This document shows positions 17,778 to 26,816 of a stretch of DNA of 64,000 nucleotides, piece after piece. The stretch covers positions 124,001-188,000 of the forward strand of contig CAJMNH010000005.1 in the NCBI GenBank assembly GCA_905214725.1, given 5' to 3'. Each line of letters starts with the position of its first letter. Within the stretch, counting starts at the first letter, position 1. Under the pieces are notes generated by a model that saw only the letters and a program-made list of their open reading frames with translations, did no database searches and had not been told where the DNA came from. Made by a program: the position numbers and the translations under genes. This stretch comes from an uncultured bacterium (GTDB taxonomy: Bacteria; Bacteroidota; Bacteroidia; Bacteroidales; Rikenellaceae).

Positions 17778-19853
17778 ATGAAGAAAAATTACAACGTTGT
17801 AAGACCGATCGTTCACCTCTTGGGAGTTTTCGCGCTGCTCCTGTCGACCTCCGCAACCTGCCTCTGTTGCAGTTCCGACCCCGTAACGCCGGATGATCCC
17901 ACCGAAGAGGGGGGGGGAAATCCAGAGCCTGAAAAACCCGACAAACTCCCCGACATCACGGCCTACAAGCTACCGGATGCCGTGGAGATGGGCTTTAACG
18001 ACACCTTCCTGCTCCCCTGCAGCGGCATCGGTACCGACGATTACCTGCAACTGACTTCGCGCGGCGACGCCTCGGAAACCTACAAACTGCCGGTAACGGA
18101 CATCGACGAAAAGCTGGGAGCGACGCTCAAAACGCCTGCCGGTCTCATCGGGGGCATGTACGGTCTCACCTTTAATAAAAGCGGAAAAACCGTCGATCTG
18201 GGCGCCGCGTTCGTCGACGTGGTCGACCGCAGCGAGGTTCCGCAGGTGCCCGGCAGCACCGTCTACGGCCGCGTCATCGACAACGCGGGCAATCCGATCG
18301 CGGGCGTTTCGGTCTCGGACGGCGTCTTCGTGACCGCGACCGACGAACACGGCCGCTACTATCTTTCGTCGCTCAAACAGCGGGGTTACGTCTTCATCAC
18401 CGTCCCCGGCGGATACCGCGCGGCGGTCAACCGCACCATTCCCCAATTCTTCCGGCGGCTGAAAGGTTCCGCCTCGACCTACGAACAGTGCAGTTTCGTG
18501 CTGGCGCCCGAAGCCAACACGCGCCACCGGATGATCGTCTTCACCGACACCCACATGGCCAACCGCACCGACGACGTCCATCAGTTCGAAAACGGCTTCA
18601 AGGCCGATCTCAAAAAACAGATCGCACAGGCGAAAGCCGACGGCGTCAAGCTCTATGCGATAAGCCTCGGCGACTTGACGTGGGACGAATACTGGTATTC
18701 GAACAGCTATCTCCCCTCCAACTATTACCAGCAGATGGCCGATCTGGACATCCCTGTTTACAATATTCCGGGCAACCACGACAACGATCCCTACGTCGCC
18801 GACGATTTCAAATCGGAGAACCCTTGGCGCGAAACGTTCGGGCCGACCTACTACTCGTTCGACATCGGCGACATCCACTATATCCAGCTGGACGACACGC
18901 AGTTCGTCAACACGGGCGGCGCGCAGGGGACGATCGGAAACCTGAGCTACACGCAGGGCCTCACGGCGGATCAGCTCAAATGGCTCGAAGCCGACCTGAA
19001 ACGGGTGCCGGAGGGGAAAACGGTCTTCGTCGGCATGCACATCCAGTTCACGGGCCGCTACCGCATCGCCAACGGCGAGCTCTCGTGGAGCTACTATATG
19101 CCGGCGGATTGCCGCACGAAGATGCAGGCTCTGCTGGCTCCCTACGACGTTCATTTCGTAACGGGCCACACCCATATCAAATACACCAATTTCCTCGGCG
19201 ACCGGATGATGGAACACAACATCGCCGCCGTCTGCGCGTCGTGGTGGTGGACGGGTAAATACACCAACAACCGCTGCCACATGTGCCGCGACGGAGCTCC
19301 GGGCGGCTACGAAGTGTTCGAAATCGGCCAAAGCGGCGCAGACGGCCTGACGTGGCGCTACCAGTCCATCGGCAAGGCGGCCGACTACCAGCTGCGCGCC
19401 TACGACCTGAACAACTGTCTCATCACGCGCGACAAATATTGTCCGAACATCAAAAACAACTTCGGAAAGGTGACCGCCGAGTTCTTCTCGCAGTACGCCA
19501 ACGGCTACGACAAGCCGCGAACGGACAACGCCGTGCTCATCAACGTCTTCAACTGGAACGAAAAATGGAAAGTGGAGGTACACGAAGTCGAAACCGGCAA
19601 AGACCTCACGGTCACGCAGGTCGACACCTACGATCCGCTGCACACGATCCACTTCAACATGAACCGCATGAACACGAATTCGACGTCGATGACCTTCCCT
19701 GCGCTGCTGACTTCGCACATGTTCGAAGTCGTCTGCTCCTCGCCGACGACCACGCTGGAGATCACCGCCACCGACGATTTCGGGCGGAAGTACACCGAAA
19801 CAATGCAGCGTCCGCGCGAACTCTACGACATGTCGAAATCCTCGCAATGGTAG
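17778..19853 (+). CDS. Calcineurin-like phosphoesterase lipoprotein, locus 2
   Basis: 691 residues from the ATG at 17778; an in-frame GTG at 17649 lies inside the promoter and is rejected. A signal with Cys residues at about 28-31 suggests a lipoprotein. After a Gly-rich linker encoded by a nine-G run comes an unassigned domain (to about 150), a MetallophosN Ig-like domain (VYGRVIDNAGNPIAGVSVSD), then the catalytic domain with every metal-binding motif: FTDTHM, SLGDLTWD, PGNHDND, GMHIQF and VTGHTHIKY. A MetallophosC-like beta domain follows. It should hydrolyse a phosphomono- or diester outside the cell. First gene of the operon with the LamG lipoprotein, SusC and SusD. Confidence 0.9.
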   Translation: MKKNYNVVRPIVHLLGVFALLLSTSATCLCCSSDPVTPDDPTEEGGGNPEPEKPDKLPDITAYKLPDAVEMGFNDTFLLPCSGIGTDDYLQLTSRGDASETYKLPVTDIDEKLGATLKTPAGLIGGMYGLTFNKSGKTVDLGAAFVDVVDRSEVPQVPGSTVYGRVIDNAGNPIAGVSVSDGVFVTATDEHGRYYLSSLKQRGYVFITVPGGYRAAVNRTIPQFFRRLKGSASTYEQCSFVLAPEANTRHRMIVFTDTHMANRTDDVHQFENGFKADLKKQIAQAKADGVKLYAISLGDLTWDEYWYSNSYLPSNYYQQMADLDIPVYNIPGNHDNDPYVADDFKSENPWRETFGPTYYSFDIGDIHYIQLDDTQFVNTGGAQGTIGNLSYTQGLTADQLKWLEADLKRVPEGKTVFVGMHIQFTGRYRIANGELSWSYYMPADCRTKMQALLAPYDVHFVTGHTHIKYTNFLGDRMMEHNIAAVCASWWWTGKYTNNRCHMCRDGAPGGYEVFEIGQSGADGLTWRYQSIGKAADYQLRAYDLNNCLITRDKYCPNIKNNFGKVTAEFFSQYANGYDKPRTDNAVLINVFNWNEKWKVEVHEVETGKDLTVTQVDTYDPLHTIHFNMNRMNTNSTSMTFPALLTSHMFEVVCSSPTTTLEITATDDFGRKYTETMQRPRELYDMSKSSQW
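17909..17917. repeat. Homopolymer G9 tract inside phosphoesterase gene
   Basis: Nine consecutive G following GAAGA; they encode the Gly-Gly-Gly of the EEGGGNPE linker just after the lipidation region. Nine bases keep the frame open; one more or less would truncate the protein before the catalytic domain. Confidence 0.9.
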
Positions 19854-19977
19854 CGATCTTCGGTCCGGCGGGAACGGAGAACGGGGGAAGACTCCGCTCC
19901 CGCCGGCCGTGATCCTGCACGACGCGGATCGCAGCAAGACCCGACATACATCTTATTTAACCTAAATTTATCTCATT

Positions 19978-21357
19978 ATGAAAAAACTACTGACTATGCT
20001 TGCAATCGCATGCGCGGCCTTCGTGTCCTGCGATTCGGATGGGGGCGACCTGAACCGCACGCCCATCTTCAAGGTCGTCGGTCCCAACGGCTCCGATCCA
20101 TCGCAGGAGATCTCGATCGACGGCAAGAGCCAAGAGGTCGCCTTCACCGTGCTGGCAACGGGCGACTGGACGGCCGACATCGCGGGCGCCGAAGGCTTTG
20201 CGCTTTCGGACAAAACCGGCGTTAAGGGCAACACCCCCGTGACCGTCGTGGCCGCCCGCAACCTCAGCGGCGCCACCCGCTCGGCCACCGTGTCGTTTTA
20301 CTTCGACAACGAGGAGCGCTACGCCTACGTCATCTCGCAGATCGAGGAGCAGCCCTATCTCGACATCGCCCCCACGACGATTCCCATCGTCGGCGACCGC
20401 ACGGAATTCACCGTCGCCGTCTCGACCAACCAGACTTCGTGGAAGGTCGAGATCGACAGCCCCGACGGCGACGGCTGGCTCACCCAGCAGTCAAAGGAGA
20501 CCGCATCGGTCACCTTCGTCGCCGCTGAGAACACGACGGGCAAGGAACGCACCGCCACGCTCAAATTCGTCTCGGAACTTCATCCCGAAGTCTTCAACTA
20601 CGCCTCCGTCACACAGGGTTACGTGGTTCCGGCCCCGACGGCCGACCTGCTCGACGTAGTCTTCGCCGAGGACGGCAGCGCGAAGGACATCTCGGCCATG
20701 AACATGACCGTCGAACTGCTTCCTGACGAGACCCTTTCGACCATCTTCCTCGAAAAGTACGACCGCTACGCCGCGCGCTTCTCGCGCGAACCGAGCGGCC
20801 CCTCGGCAGTGCTGGAAAGCGGCTTCTACAAGGTGGAATACAACGACAACACGGCCTTCAAGAGCAAAATCGAGGACGGTTATACGATGGAGGTGCTTCT
20901 GCGCCGTTACGACGATCCTAAAAATATGCAGATCAAACCTTTCGCATCTACCGAAGCCGGCGGCGCAAGCATCTGCTTCTGGGCGGATGCCACAAACCAG
21001 ATCGTCATGGAGACCGGTACGAAAAACGCCACGGGCGGCAACACTTGGAAACAGTGTAAGACGGGCGTCACCCCGTTGAAGGATGTCTATTACCACATCG
21101 TAGCCGTCTGGAACAAGACGGATGGCACGCAGAAAGTCTACATCGACGGCGAACTGAAAGCAACCAACAATTCGGCCGGAGGCGAATTCCGCCACATGAA
21201 CACCAACGTCAACAAGCGCTGGTTCGGCATCGGCGCCGACCCCAACCCTAACGACAAGGGACAGATTTCGTTCAACGGCGAAGTGGTCATCGCACGCATC
21301 TACGACGATCCGATCAACGCCGATCAGGTCTACGCCCTCTGGAAACTCGTGAAGTAA
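19978..21357 (+). CDS. BACON and LamG-like lipoprotein of locus 2
   Basis: 459 residues, lipobox AAFVSC with Cys18. Two BACON-type repeats lie at about 45-110 and 120-205 (VAFTVLATGDWTADI, TRSATVSFYF; EFTVAVSTNQTSWKVEI, RTATLKFVSE). The C-terminal 200 residues form a concanavalin/LamG-like jelly roll (YTMEVLLRRYDD, YYHIVAVWNKTDGTQKVYIDGELKA, FNGEVVIARIYDDPINADQV). LamG_3 domains bind ligands at the surface and lack catalytic residues here. It lies between the phosphoesterase and SusC genes. I infer a surface binding protein of the SusCD complex. Confidence 0.82.
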   Translation: MKKLLTMLAIACAAFVSCDSDGGDLNRTPIFKVVGPNGSDPSQEISIDGKSQEVAFTVLATGDWTADIAGAEGFALSDKTGVKGNTPVTVVAARNLSGATRSATVSFYFDNEERYAYVISQIEEQPYLDIAPTTIPIVGDRTEFTVAVSTNQTSWKVEIDSPDGDGWLTQQSKETASVTFVAAENTTGKERTATLKFVSELHPEVFNYASVTQGYVVPAPTADLLDVVFAEDGSAKDISAMNMTVELLPDETLSTIFLEKYDRYAARFSREPSGPSAVLESGFYKVEYNDNTAFKSKIEDGYTMEVLLRRYDDPKNMQIKPFASTEAGGASICFWADATNQIVMETGTKNATGGNTWKQCKTGVTPLKDVYYHIVAVWNKTDGTQKVYIDGELKATNNSAGGEFRHMNTNVNKRWFGIGADPNPNDKGQISFNGEVVIARIYDDPINADQVYALWKLVK

Positions 21358-21379
21358 CAACTCTAACACCAACGCGATT

Positions 21380-24300
21380 ATGAAAAACAGAAAATATATT
21401 CTCGCAATCATGGCGACGGGGCTGCTCGCGCTCCCCTTCGACACGGCCCATGCGGCGAAAACGCCGGCGCGCGGAGCCGAACAGGCCGCCCTCGCCCAGC
21501 AGGAGCTGCGCGACGTCAAGGGACGCGTCACCGACAAGGCGACCGGCGATCCGATCGTCGGGGTCACGGTGGCCAACACGACGACCGGCTCGGGAACGGT
21601 GACCGACGCCTCCGGCGCCTTCACGGTGGAGGCCGCCGCCGGACAACTGCTGACGATCTCCTACGTGGGTTACACCTCGTGGACGGTCAAGGTGCCCGCC
21701 TCCGGCTCCATCGAAGTGGAGCTGAGCGAGAACGCGCAGCGGCTCGACGACGTGGTGGTCGTGGGCTACGCCACGCAGAAGAAGATCAACGTCACGGGCG
21801 CCGTCTCGTCGATCTCGGGCGACGAGATCGCCCAACGTCCCGTCGTATCGACCATGCAGGCGTTGCAGGGCATCGATCCCTCGCTCAACATCAGCATCGA
21901 CTCGGGTAACCCGACGGCAGGCAACAGCTTCAACATCCGCGGCGTGCCCTCGATCAACGGCGGTTCGCCGCTGGTACTCGTCGACGGCGTGCCGGGCGTT
22001 TCGCTGCGGCTGGTCAACGCGGCCGACATCGAGTCGATCTCGGTGCTGAAGGACGCCTCGGCCAGTGCGATCTACGGCGCCAAAGCTTCGGCCGGCGTGA
22101 TTCTCGTGACGACCAAGAAGGGCTCGGCCGGCAAGGCGACGGTAAGCTACTCCAACAACATCGGCTGGACGCAACCCACGACGCCCACCGACTTCATCAC
22201 CAACGGCTACGACTACGCCACGATCGTCAACGACCTCTACTTTTCGCGCTACGCCTACAACGCCTTCAACTACACCGACGCCGACTGGGCGGCACTCGAA
22301 GCGCGTCGTTACGACACCACCGAGCATCCCGACCGGCCGTGGGTGGTGGTCGACGACGCGGGCAAGTACCACTACTACGGCAACTTCGACTGGTACCACA
22401 GCATCTACAACACCAACCGCTTCCATCAGGAGCACAACCTCTCGCTTTCGGGCGGCAGCAAAGACGTCAACTACTACGTCAGCGGCCGCTACTACCAGCA
22501 GGACGGCGTGCTGGGCGGCAACATGATCCAGAACAAGGAGAACTACAAGAACTATTCGTTCCGCGCCAAGTTCGACGCGCAACTCTTCAAATGGGCCAAG
22601 TGGTCGACCAACGCCGCGATCAATGCCGTGAATCAGAAGTATCCGGGGCCGCTCAACGAAGGACTGACCATCGCCGCGCTCGAAGAGAACGTCGCGCCGA
22701 TGTTCGTCCCCTACAATCCCGACGGATCGATCGTGATGTATCCCTCCGACCTGCGCAACGTCGCGCTGGGCAAGGGCCGCACGGCGGCGCTGGCCGACCC
22801 CACGAACAAACACACGATCGAGAACCTCTCGCTGACGCTCTCGAACAGCCTGCAAATCAAGTTGTACAAGGACCTGACGTTCGACGCCAGCTACAACATC
22901 AACAACTACCGCCGGCTCTACAAGGATCGCACGGCGGCGAACATCTACTCCGACGCCGTGGGCGTAACCAAAACCACGACCCACTATCAGAAGGATACCT
23001 ACCGCGAGCGTCCTTACGAGTACACCTATCACAATGTCGACGCCTACATGACCTACGATCACAGTTGGAACAAGGAGCACAACTTCAAGGCGGTCGTCGG
23101 CATGAACTACGAAAAGTACCGCCTCACGGACAACACCGTCGAGCAGTTCGGACTGGGCAGCGACCAGATCGATTCGTTCAACTCGGTCAACGACGACACC
23201 TACTGGCTCGTACAGCAGGATATCTCCGCCTACAAGACGCTCGGCTTCTTCGGCCGCGTCAACTACGACTACAAAGGCAAATACCTCTTCGAAGCTTCGC
23301 TGCGCGCCGACGGCACGTCGCGCTTCGCCAAGAAGGATCGCTGGGGTTATTTCCCGTCGGTATCGGCCGGCTGGCGTTTCACCGAGGAGGGCTTCATGAA
23401 GGGTACGCGCAGTTGGTGGGACAACGGCAAGATCCGTCTGTCGTACGGCGCGCTGGGCAACCAGCAGGTGAGCAACTACCTCTACCTCCAAACCATCGGC
23501 ACCGGCACGCTCAGCTACCTCTTCGACGACAGCGGCAAGGCGAGCTACGCCCACGTATCCGACCCCATGTCGTCCAATCTGACGTGGGAGACGGTCTACA
23601 CCTACAACCTCGGTCTGGACCTGAGCTTCCTTCAAAACCGGCTCTCGTTCACGGGCGACCTCTTCATCCGCGACACGAAGGACATGCTCACGCAGTCGCT
23701 GACCCTTCCCTCGGTCTACGGCGCGGCGACGCCGACCGAAAACTGCGCCGACCTGCGCACCAAGGGCTGGGAATTTTCGATCACGTGGCGCGACCAGTTC
23801 AAGCTGGCCGGCAAGCCGTTCCACTACGCCGTTACGGGTCAGATCGGCGACTACCAGACCGAGATCACCAAGTACAACAACCCCACGAAGCTCTTCACCA
23901 GCTACTACGAAGGCAAGAAACTCGGCGAGATCTGGGGCTACCACGTACCGAAACTCTTCGACAGCGACGAAGAGGCCGCAGCCTATCAGAAGGCGATCAA
24001 CAACAGCAGCAACGTCTACCAGCGCGTCTATAACATGCAGAACAATCTGGGCAAGCTGATGGCGGGCGACGTGATGTTCGAAGACCGCGACAACAGCGGC
24101 TCGATCGGCACGGGCGCCGGCACGGTCGACGATCCGGGCGATATGATGATCATCGGCAACACCACGCCGCGTTACAGCTACTCGTTCCGCATCGAGGCGA
24201 GCTGGAACGGATTCGACATCTCGGCCTTCTTCCAAGGCGTCGGCAAACGCGACTGGTATCCGACGGCCAACAAGGACGACATCTACGGCGCCAACCAGTT

Positions 24301-24706
24301 CTGGCAGCTCTACGGCTACACCATTCCGTCGTTCATCACCTACGACTTCATGGACGACGTATGGAGCGAGAACAATCCGGGCGGCTATTTCCCCAAGCTG
24401 CGGCCGATCCAGAGCTACAACGGCGGCCCGCTGGGACAGAACAACGACCGCTATCTGCAAAGCGTGGCCTATCTGCGCTTCAAGAACCTCACGATCGGTT
24501 ACACGCTGCCGGTACTGAAGAAGTACTTCTCGAAACTGCGCGTCTACGTCTCGGGCGAAAACCTCTGCTATTGGTCGCCGTTGAAGAAGTACTGCAAGCT
24601 GATCGACCCGGAACTGGCGATCTCCAGCGGAACCTACAAAGGCGGAACCGGAACGGGTTACACCATGCCGCGCACCTTCTCGTTCGGCGTCGACATCACT
24701 TTCTAA
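21380..24706 (+). CDS. SusC/RagA TonB-linked outer-membrane transporter, locus 2
   Basis: 1,108 residues. After a signal peptide (ending TAHAA) comes CarboxypepD_reg (VKGRVTDKATGDPIVGVTV, ISYVGYTSWTV), the TonB box DDVVVVGYATQKKINVTGAV, the plug (RGVPSINGGSPLVLVDGVPG, IESISVLKDASASAIYGAKA) and the barrel, ending TFSFGVDITF. No STN domain is present, unlike the locus 1 SusC, so it cannot signal through a FecR protein. Control is more likely by the LacI-type operator and by the DUF6377 regulator after the locus. SusD follows 21 bases downstream. Confidence 0.96.
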   Translation: MKNRKYILAIMATGLLALPFDTAHAAKTPARGAEQAALAQQELRDVKGRVTDKATGDPIVGVTVANTTTGSGTVTDASGAFTVEAAAGQLLTISYVGYTSWTVKVPASGSIEVELSENAQRLDDVVVVGYATQKKINVTGAVSSISGDEIAQRPVVSTMQALQGIDPSLNISIDSGNPTAGNSFNIRGVPSINGGSPLVLVDGVPGVSLRLVNAADIESISVLKDASASAIYGAKASAGVILVTTKKGSAGKATVSYSNNIGWTQPTTPTDFITNGYDYATIVNDLYFSRYAYNAFNYTDADWAALEARRYDTTEHPDRPWVVVDDAGKYHYYGNFDWYHSIYNTNRFHQEHNLSLSGGSKDVNYYVSGRYYQQDGVLGGNMIQNKENYKNYSFRAKFDAQLFKWAKWSTNAAINAVNQKYPGPLNEGLTIAALEENVAPMFVPYNPDGSIVMYPSDLRNVALGKGRTAALADPTNKHTIENLSLTLSNSLQIKLYKDLTFDASYNINNYRRLYKDRTAANIYSDAVGVTKTTTHYQKDTYRERPYEYTYHNVDAYMTYDHSWNKEHNFKAVVGMNYEKYRLTDNTVEQFGLGSDQIDSFNSVNDDTYWLVQQDISAYKTLGFFGRVNYDYKGKYLFEASLRADGTSRFAKKDRWGYFPSVSAGWRFTEEGFMKGTRSWWDNGKIRLSYGALGNQQVSNYLYLQTIGTGTLSYLFDDSGKASYAHVSDPMSSNLTWETVYTYNLGLDLSFLQNRLSFTGDLFIRDTKDMLTQSLTLPSVYGAATPTENCADLRTKGWEFSITWRDQFKLAGKPFHYAVTGQIGDYQTEITKYNNPTKLFTSYYEGKKLGEIWGYHVPKLFDSDEEAAAYQKAINNSSNVYQRVYNMQNNLGKLMAGDVMFEDRDNSGSIGTGAGTVDDPGDMMIIGNTTPRYSYSFRIEASWNGFDISAFFQGVGKRDWYPTANKDDIYGANQFWQLYGYTIPSFITYDFMDDVWSENNPGGYFPKLRPIQSYNGGPLGQNNDRYLQSVAYLRFKNLTIGYTLPVLKKYFSKLRVYVSGENLCYWSPLKKYCKLIDPELAISSGTYKGGTGTGYTMPRTFSFGVDITF

Positions 24707-24727
24707 AACCCTTAAGTCGGAAAGAAT

Positions 24728-26467
24728 ATGAAAATCATCTATAAAATCTTAGCTTTCGGAGCTGTCGCACTGAGCGTCGGCAGCTGCGACCTGACGCTGC
24801 TCCCCGAGGACGAACTCGCGCCCGACCAGTATTTCACCAACGAATCCGACCTCACGCTGTGGAGCAACCAGTTTTACAGCGACAATCTCGAGGCCGCCGG
24901 AATCGCCGACGACGGCGACATCCTGATAGACAACGGACTGAGCGCCTATATCACGGGCAGCCGCAACGCCGCTTCGCAGACGTGGTCTTTCTCCGCGCTG
25001 CGCAGGATCAACTACCTGCTCGAACACCTCGACCAGTGCCCCGACCGCGGCATCGCCCTCAAATACGAGGCCGTCGCCAAGTTCTTCCGCGCCTATTTCT
25101 ACTTCCTCAAGGTGCGCACCTACGGCGACGTGCCCTATTACGACCATGTGCTGGGTTCGGCCGATGAAGACGTCTACAAGGCGCGCGACGACCGCGGTTA
25201 TGTGATGGACCGCGTGTTGGAGGATTTCGACTTCGCGGCCAAGAATCTCCCGGGCACGTGGGAGAGCGGCAACACCCGTGTGACGAAGTGGGCCGCGCTG
25301 GCCTATGCGAGCCGAGCCGCCCTCTACGAAGGAACGTTCCGCAAGTATCACGGCTTGGCCGACGCCGACAAGTATCTGAGACAGGCCGCCGCAACGGCCA
25401 AGGAGTTCATCACCGACTCGCCGTTCTACCTCTACAAGGAGGGCGCGGAACCCTACCGCGATCTTTTCTACGCTGAAAATGCGAAGACCTGCGAGGTAGT
25501 GCTCTGCCGCCGTTACGACAAGGCGTTCGGCGTCACGCACTCGGTTCCCTACAACATCAAGTTCGGCCGCACCAGCCTCACGCGCCGGTTCATGAACCAC
25601 TACCTTATGGCCGACGGCTCCCGCTTCACCGACAAGGAGGGCTGGGAGACGATGCAGTACACGGAGGAGACCCAGAACCGCGATCCGCGCATGGCGCAGA
25701 CCGTCCTCTGCCCGGGCTACAAGCAGGTGGAGGCCACGGCGGTAACGCGCAACACCCTCTCGTCGCACACCGGTTACGAACCGATCAAGTTCGTCGGCAC
25801 AGCCGCCAATTCGGCCACGGCGGGAGCCAGCGCCAGCGACTGGATTCTGATGCGCGCCGCCGAAGTCTATCTGAACTACGCCGAAGCGGTCGCCGAACTG
25901 GGTACGATTACGCAGAACGATCTCGACATCTCGGTCAACCTGATCCGCGAACGCGTGAAGATGCCCTCGATCGACCTCGCGAAAGCGGACGGCTCGCCCG
26001 ATCCCTACTTGCAGGAGTGCTATCCCAACGTGACCAAGAGCGCTCATACGGGCGTCATTCTCGAAATCCGCCGCGAACGGACGATCGAATTGATGATGGA
26101 GCTCCCCTACCGCTCGTGGGATCTCTTCCGCTGGAACGAATGCAAGCAGGCGCTGAACTACCACCAGCCCTATTACGGTTGCTATATCCCCGGCGCGGGA
26201 ACCTACGACATGGACAACGACGGCACGCCCGATCTGGAACTCTACACGGCGACGGCGACCTCGACCTGCCCGACGAAACTGCAGATCGGCAAGGACGTCA
26301 TCCTCAGCGAAACGACCAAAGGCTACATCGTCGGTTATCCGGGCGTCATTCACGGCCAGAACTGGGACGACAAACGCGACTACCTCTGGCCGATTCCCGC
26401 GGCCCAGCGTACGTTGAATCACGCGCTGACGCAGAATCCCGGCTGGGAGGACGGTCTGAATTTCTAA
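24728..26467 (+). CDS. SusD/RagB family nutrient-binding lipoprotein, locus 2
   Basis: 579 residues, lipobox SVGSC with Cys20, then LTLLPEDELAPDQYF. The SusD helical core is clear (LRRINYLLEHLDQCP, AVAKFFRAYFYFLKVRTYGDVPYYD), and the C-terminal part has DWILMRAAEVYLNYAEAVAELG and GVILEIRRERTIELMMELPYRSWDLFRWNECK, the classical SusD signature. Ends GWEDGLNF. It pairs with the SusC just upstream. A strong terminator follows about 65 bases after the stop and closes the operon. Confidence 0.95.
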   Translation: MKIIYKILAFGAVALSVGSCDLTLLPEDELAPDQYFTNESDLTLWSNQFYSDNLEAAGIADDGDILIDNGLSAYITGSRNAASQTWSFSALRRINYLLEHLDQCPDRGIALKYEAVAKFFRAYFYFLKVRTYGDVPYYDHVLGSADEDVYKARDDRGYVMDRVLEDFDFAAKNLPGTWESGNTRVTKWAALAYASRAALYEGTFRKYHGLADADKYLRQAAATAKEFITDSPFYLYKEGAEPYRDLFYAENAKTCEVVLCRRYDKAFGVTHSVPYNIKFGRTSLTRRFMNHYLMADGSRFTDKEGWETMQYTEETQNRDPRMAQTVLCPGYKQVEATAVTRNTLSSHTGYEPIKFVGTAANSATAGASASDWILMRAAEVYLNYAEAVAELGTITQNDLDISVNLIRERVKMPSIDLAKADGSPDPYLQECYPNVTKSAHTGVILEIRRERTIELMMELPYRSWDLFRWNECKQALNYHQPYYGCYIPGAGTYDMDNDGTPDLELYTATATSTCPTKLQIGKDVILSETTKGYIVGYPGVIHGQNWDDKRDYLWPIPAAQRTLNHALTQNPGWEDGLNF

Positions 26468-26532
26468 TCCGGCACGGCCGCAGCGCTTCGCCGCTGCAAC
26501 CTGCCATGGAACACGGTTCCACAACCCGCTCG

Positions 26533-26565
26533 AAGGAGAAAACGAATTCGTTTTCTCCTTTTTTT
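26533..26565 (+). terminator. Intrinsic terminator after SusD of locus 2
   Basis: A perfect 28-base palindrome (26533-26560, arms beginning AAGGAGAAAACG) runs directly into a T tract. This is a strong rho-independent terminator. Confidence 0.9.
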
Positions 26566-26732
26566 CTTTGGTCGACGGCATCTCCTTCACGACACGACCG
26601 CCGACAATCGACCCGACCGGAAATTACGCACCTCCGCATCCGAGTCCCTTATGAAACAACGATTCGCTCCGGTCGGCCCGCTCCAAAACCGACGGCGAAA
26701 AAACAAAACGGGGAAAACCGGATGCAAAAAAC

Positions 26733-26741
26733 TTTTTTTTT
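26733..26741 (+). repeat. T9 tract upstream of first DUF6377 gene
   Basis: Nine consecutive T in the likely promoter spacer about 75 bases before the start codon. Length changes could alter promoter spacing, but no exact -7 element was found here. Confidence 0.5.
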
Positions 26742-26749
26742 ACTATTTT

Positions 26750-26816
26750 GCGAAAAATAACCGCTCCGAACGGGCGTCCGTTATTCCGATTTCATACAAC
26801 CGACTTTTCCGACCCC
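26750..26816 (+). promoter_or_regulatory. Conserved leader of first DUF6377 gene
   Basis: The leader from the TTTTGCG at about 26747 to the start codon matches the leader of the paralogous gene at 38444-38516 over most of its length: AACCGCTCCG, ACGGGCG, CGATTTCA or TGATTTCA, CAACCGAC, TTCCGACC. It can fold with an outer stem AATAAC (26756-26761) and GTTATT (26780-26785). Alternatively AACGG (26769-26773) can pair with CCGTT (26778-26782). Confidence 0.55.

Noticed and set aside
21314..24460. Open frame of 1,048 codons on the minus strand opposite SusC of locus 2
   Set aside because: Same reason: mirror of a real gene, low-complexity Val/Asp/Arg composition, no start context.
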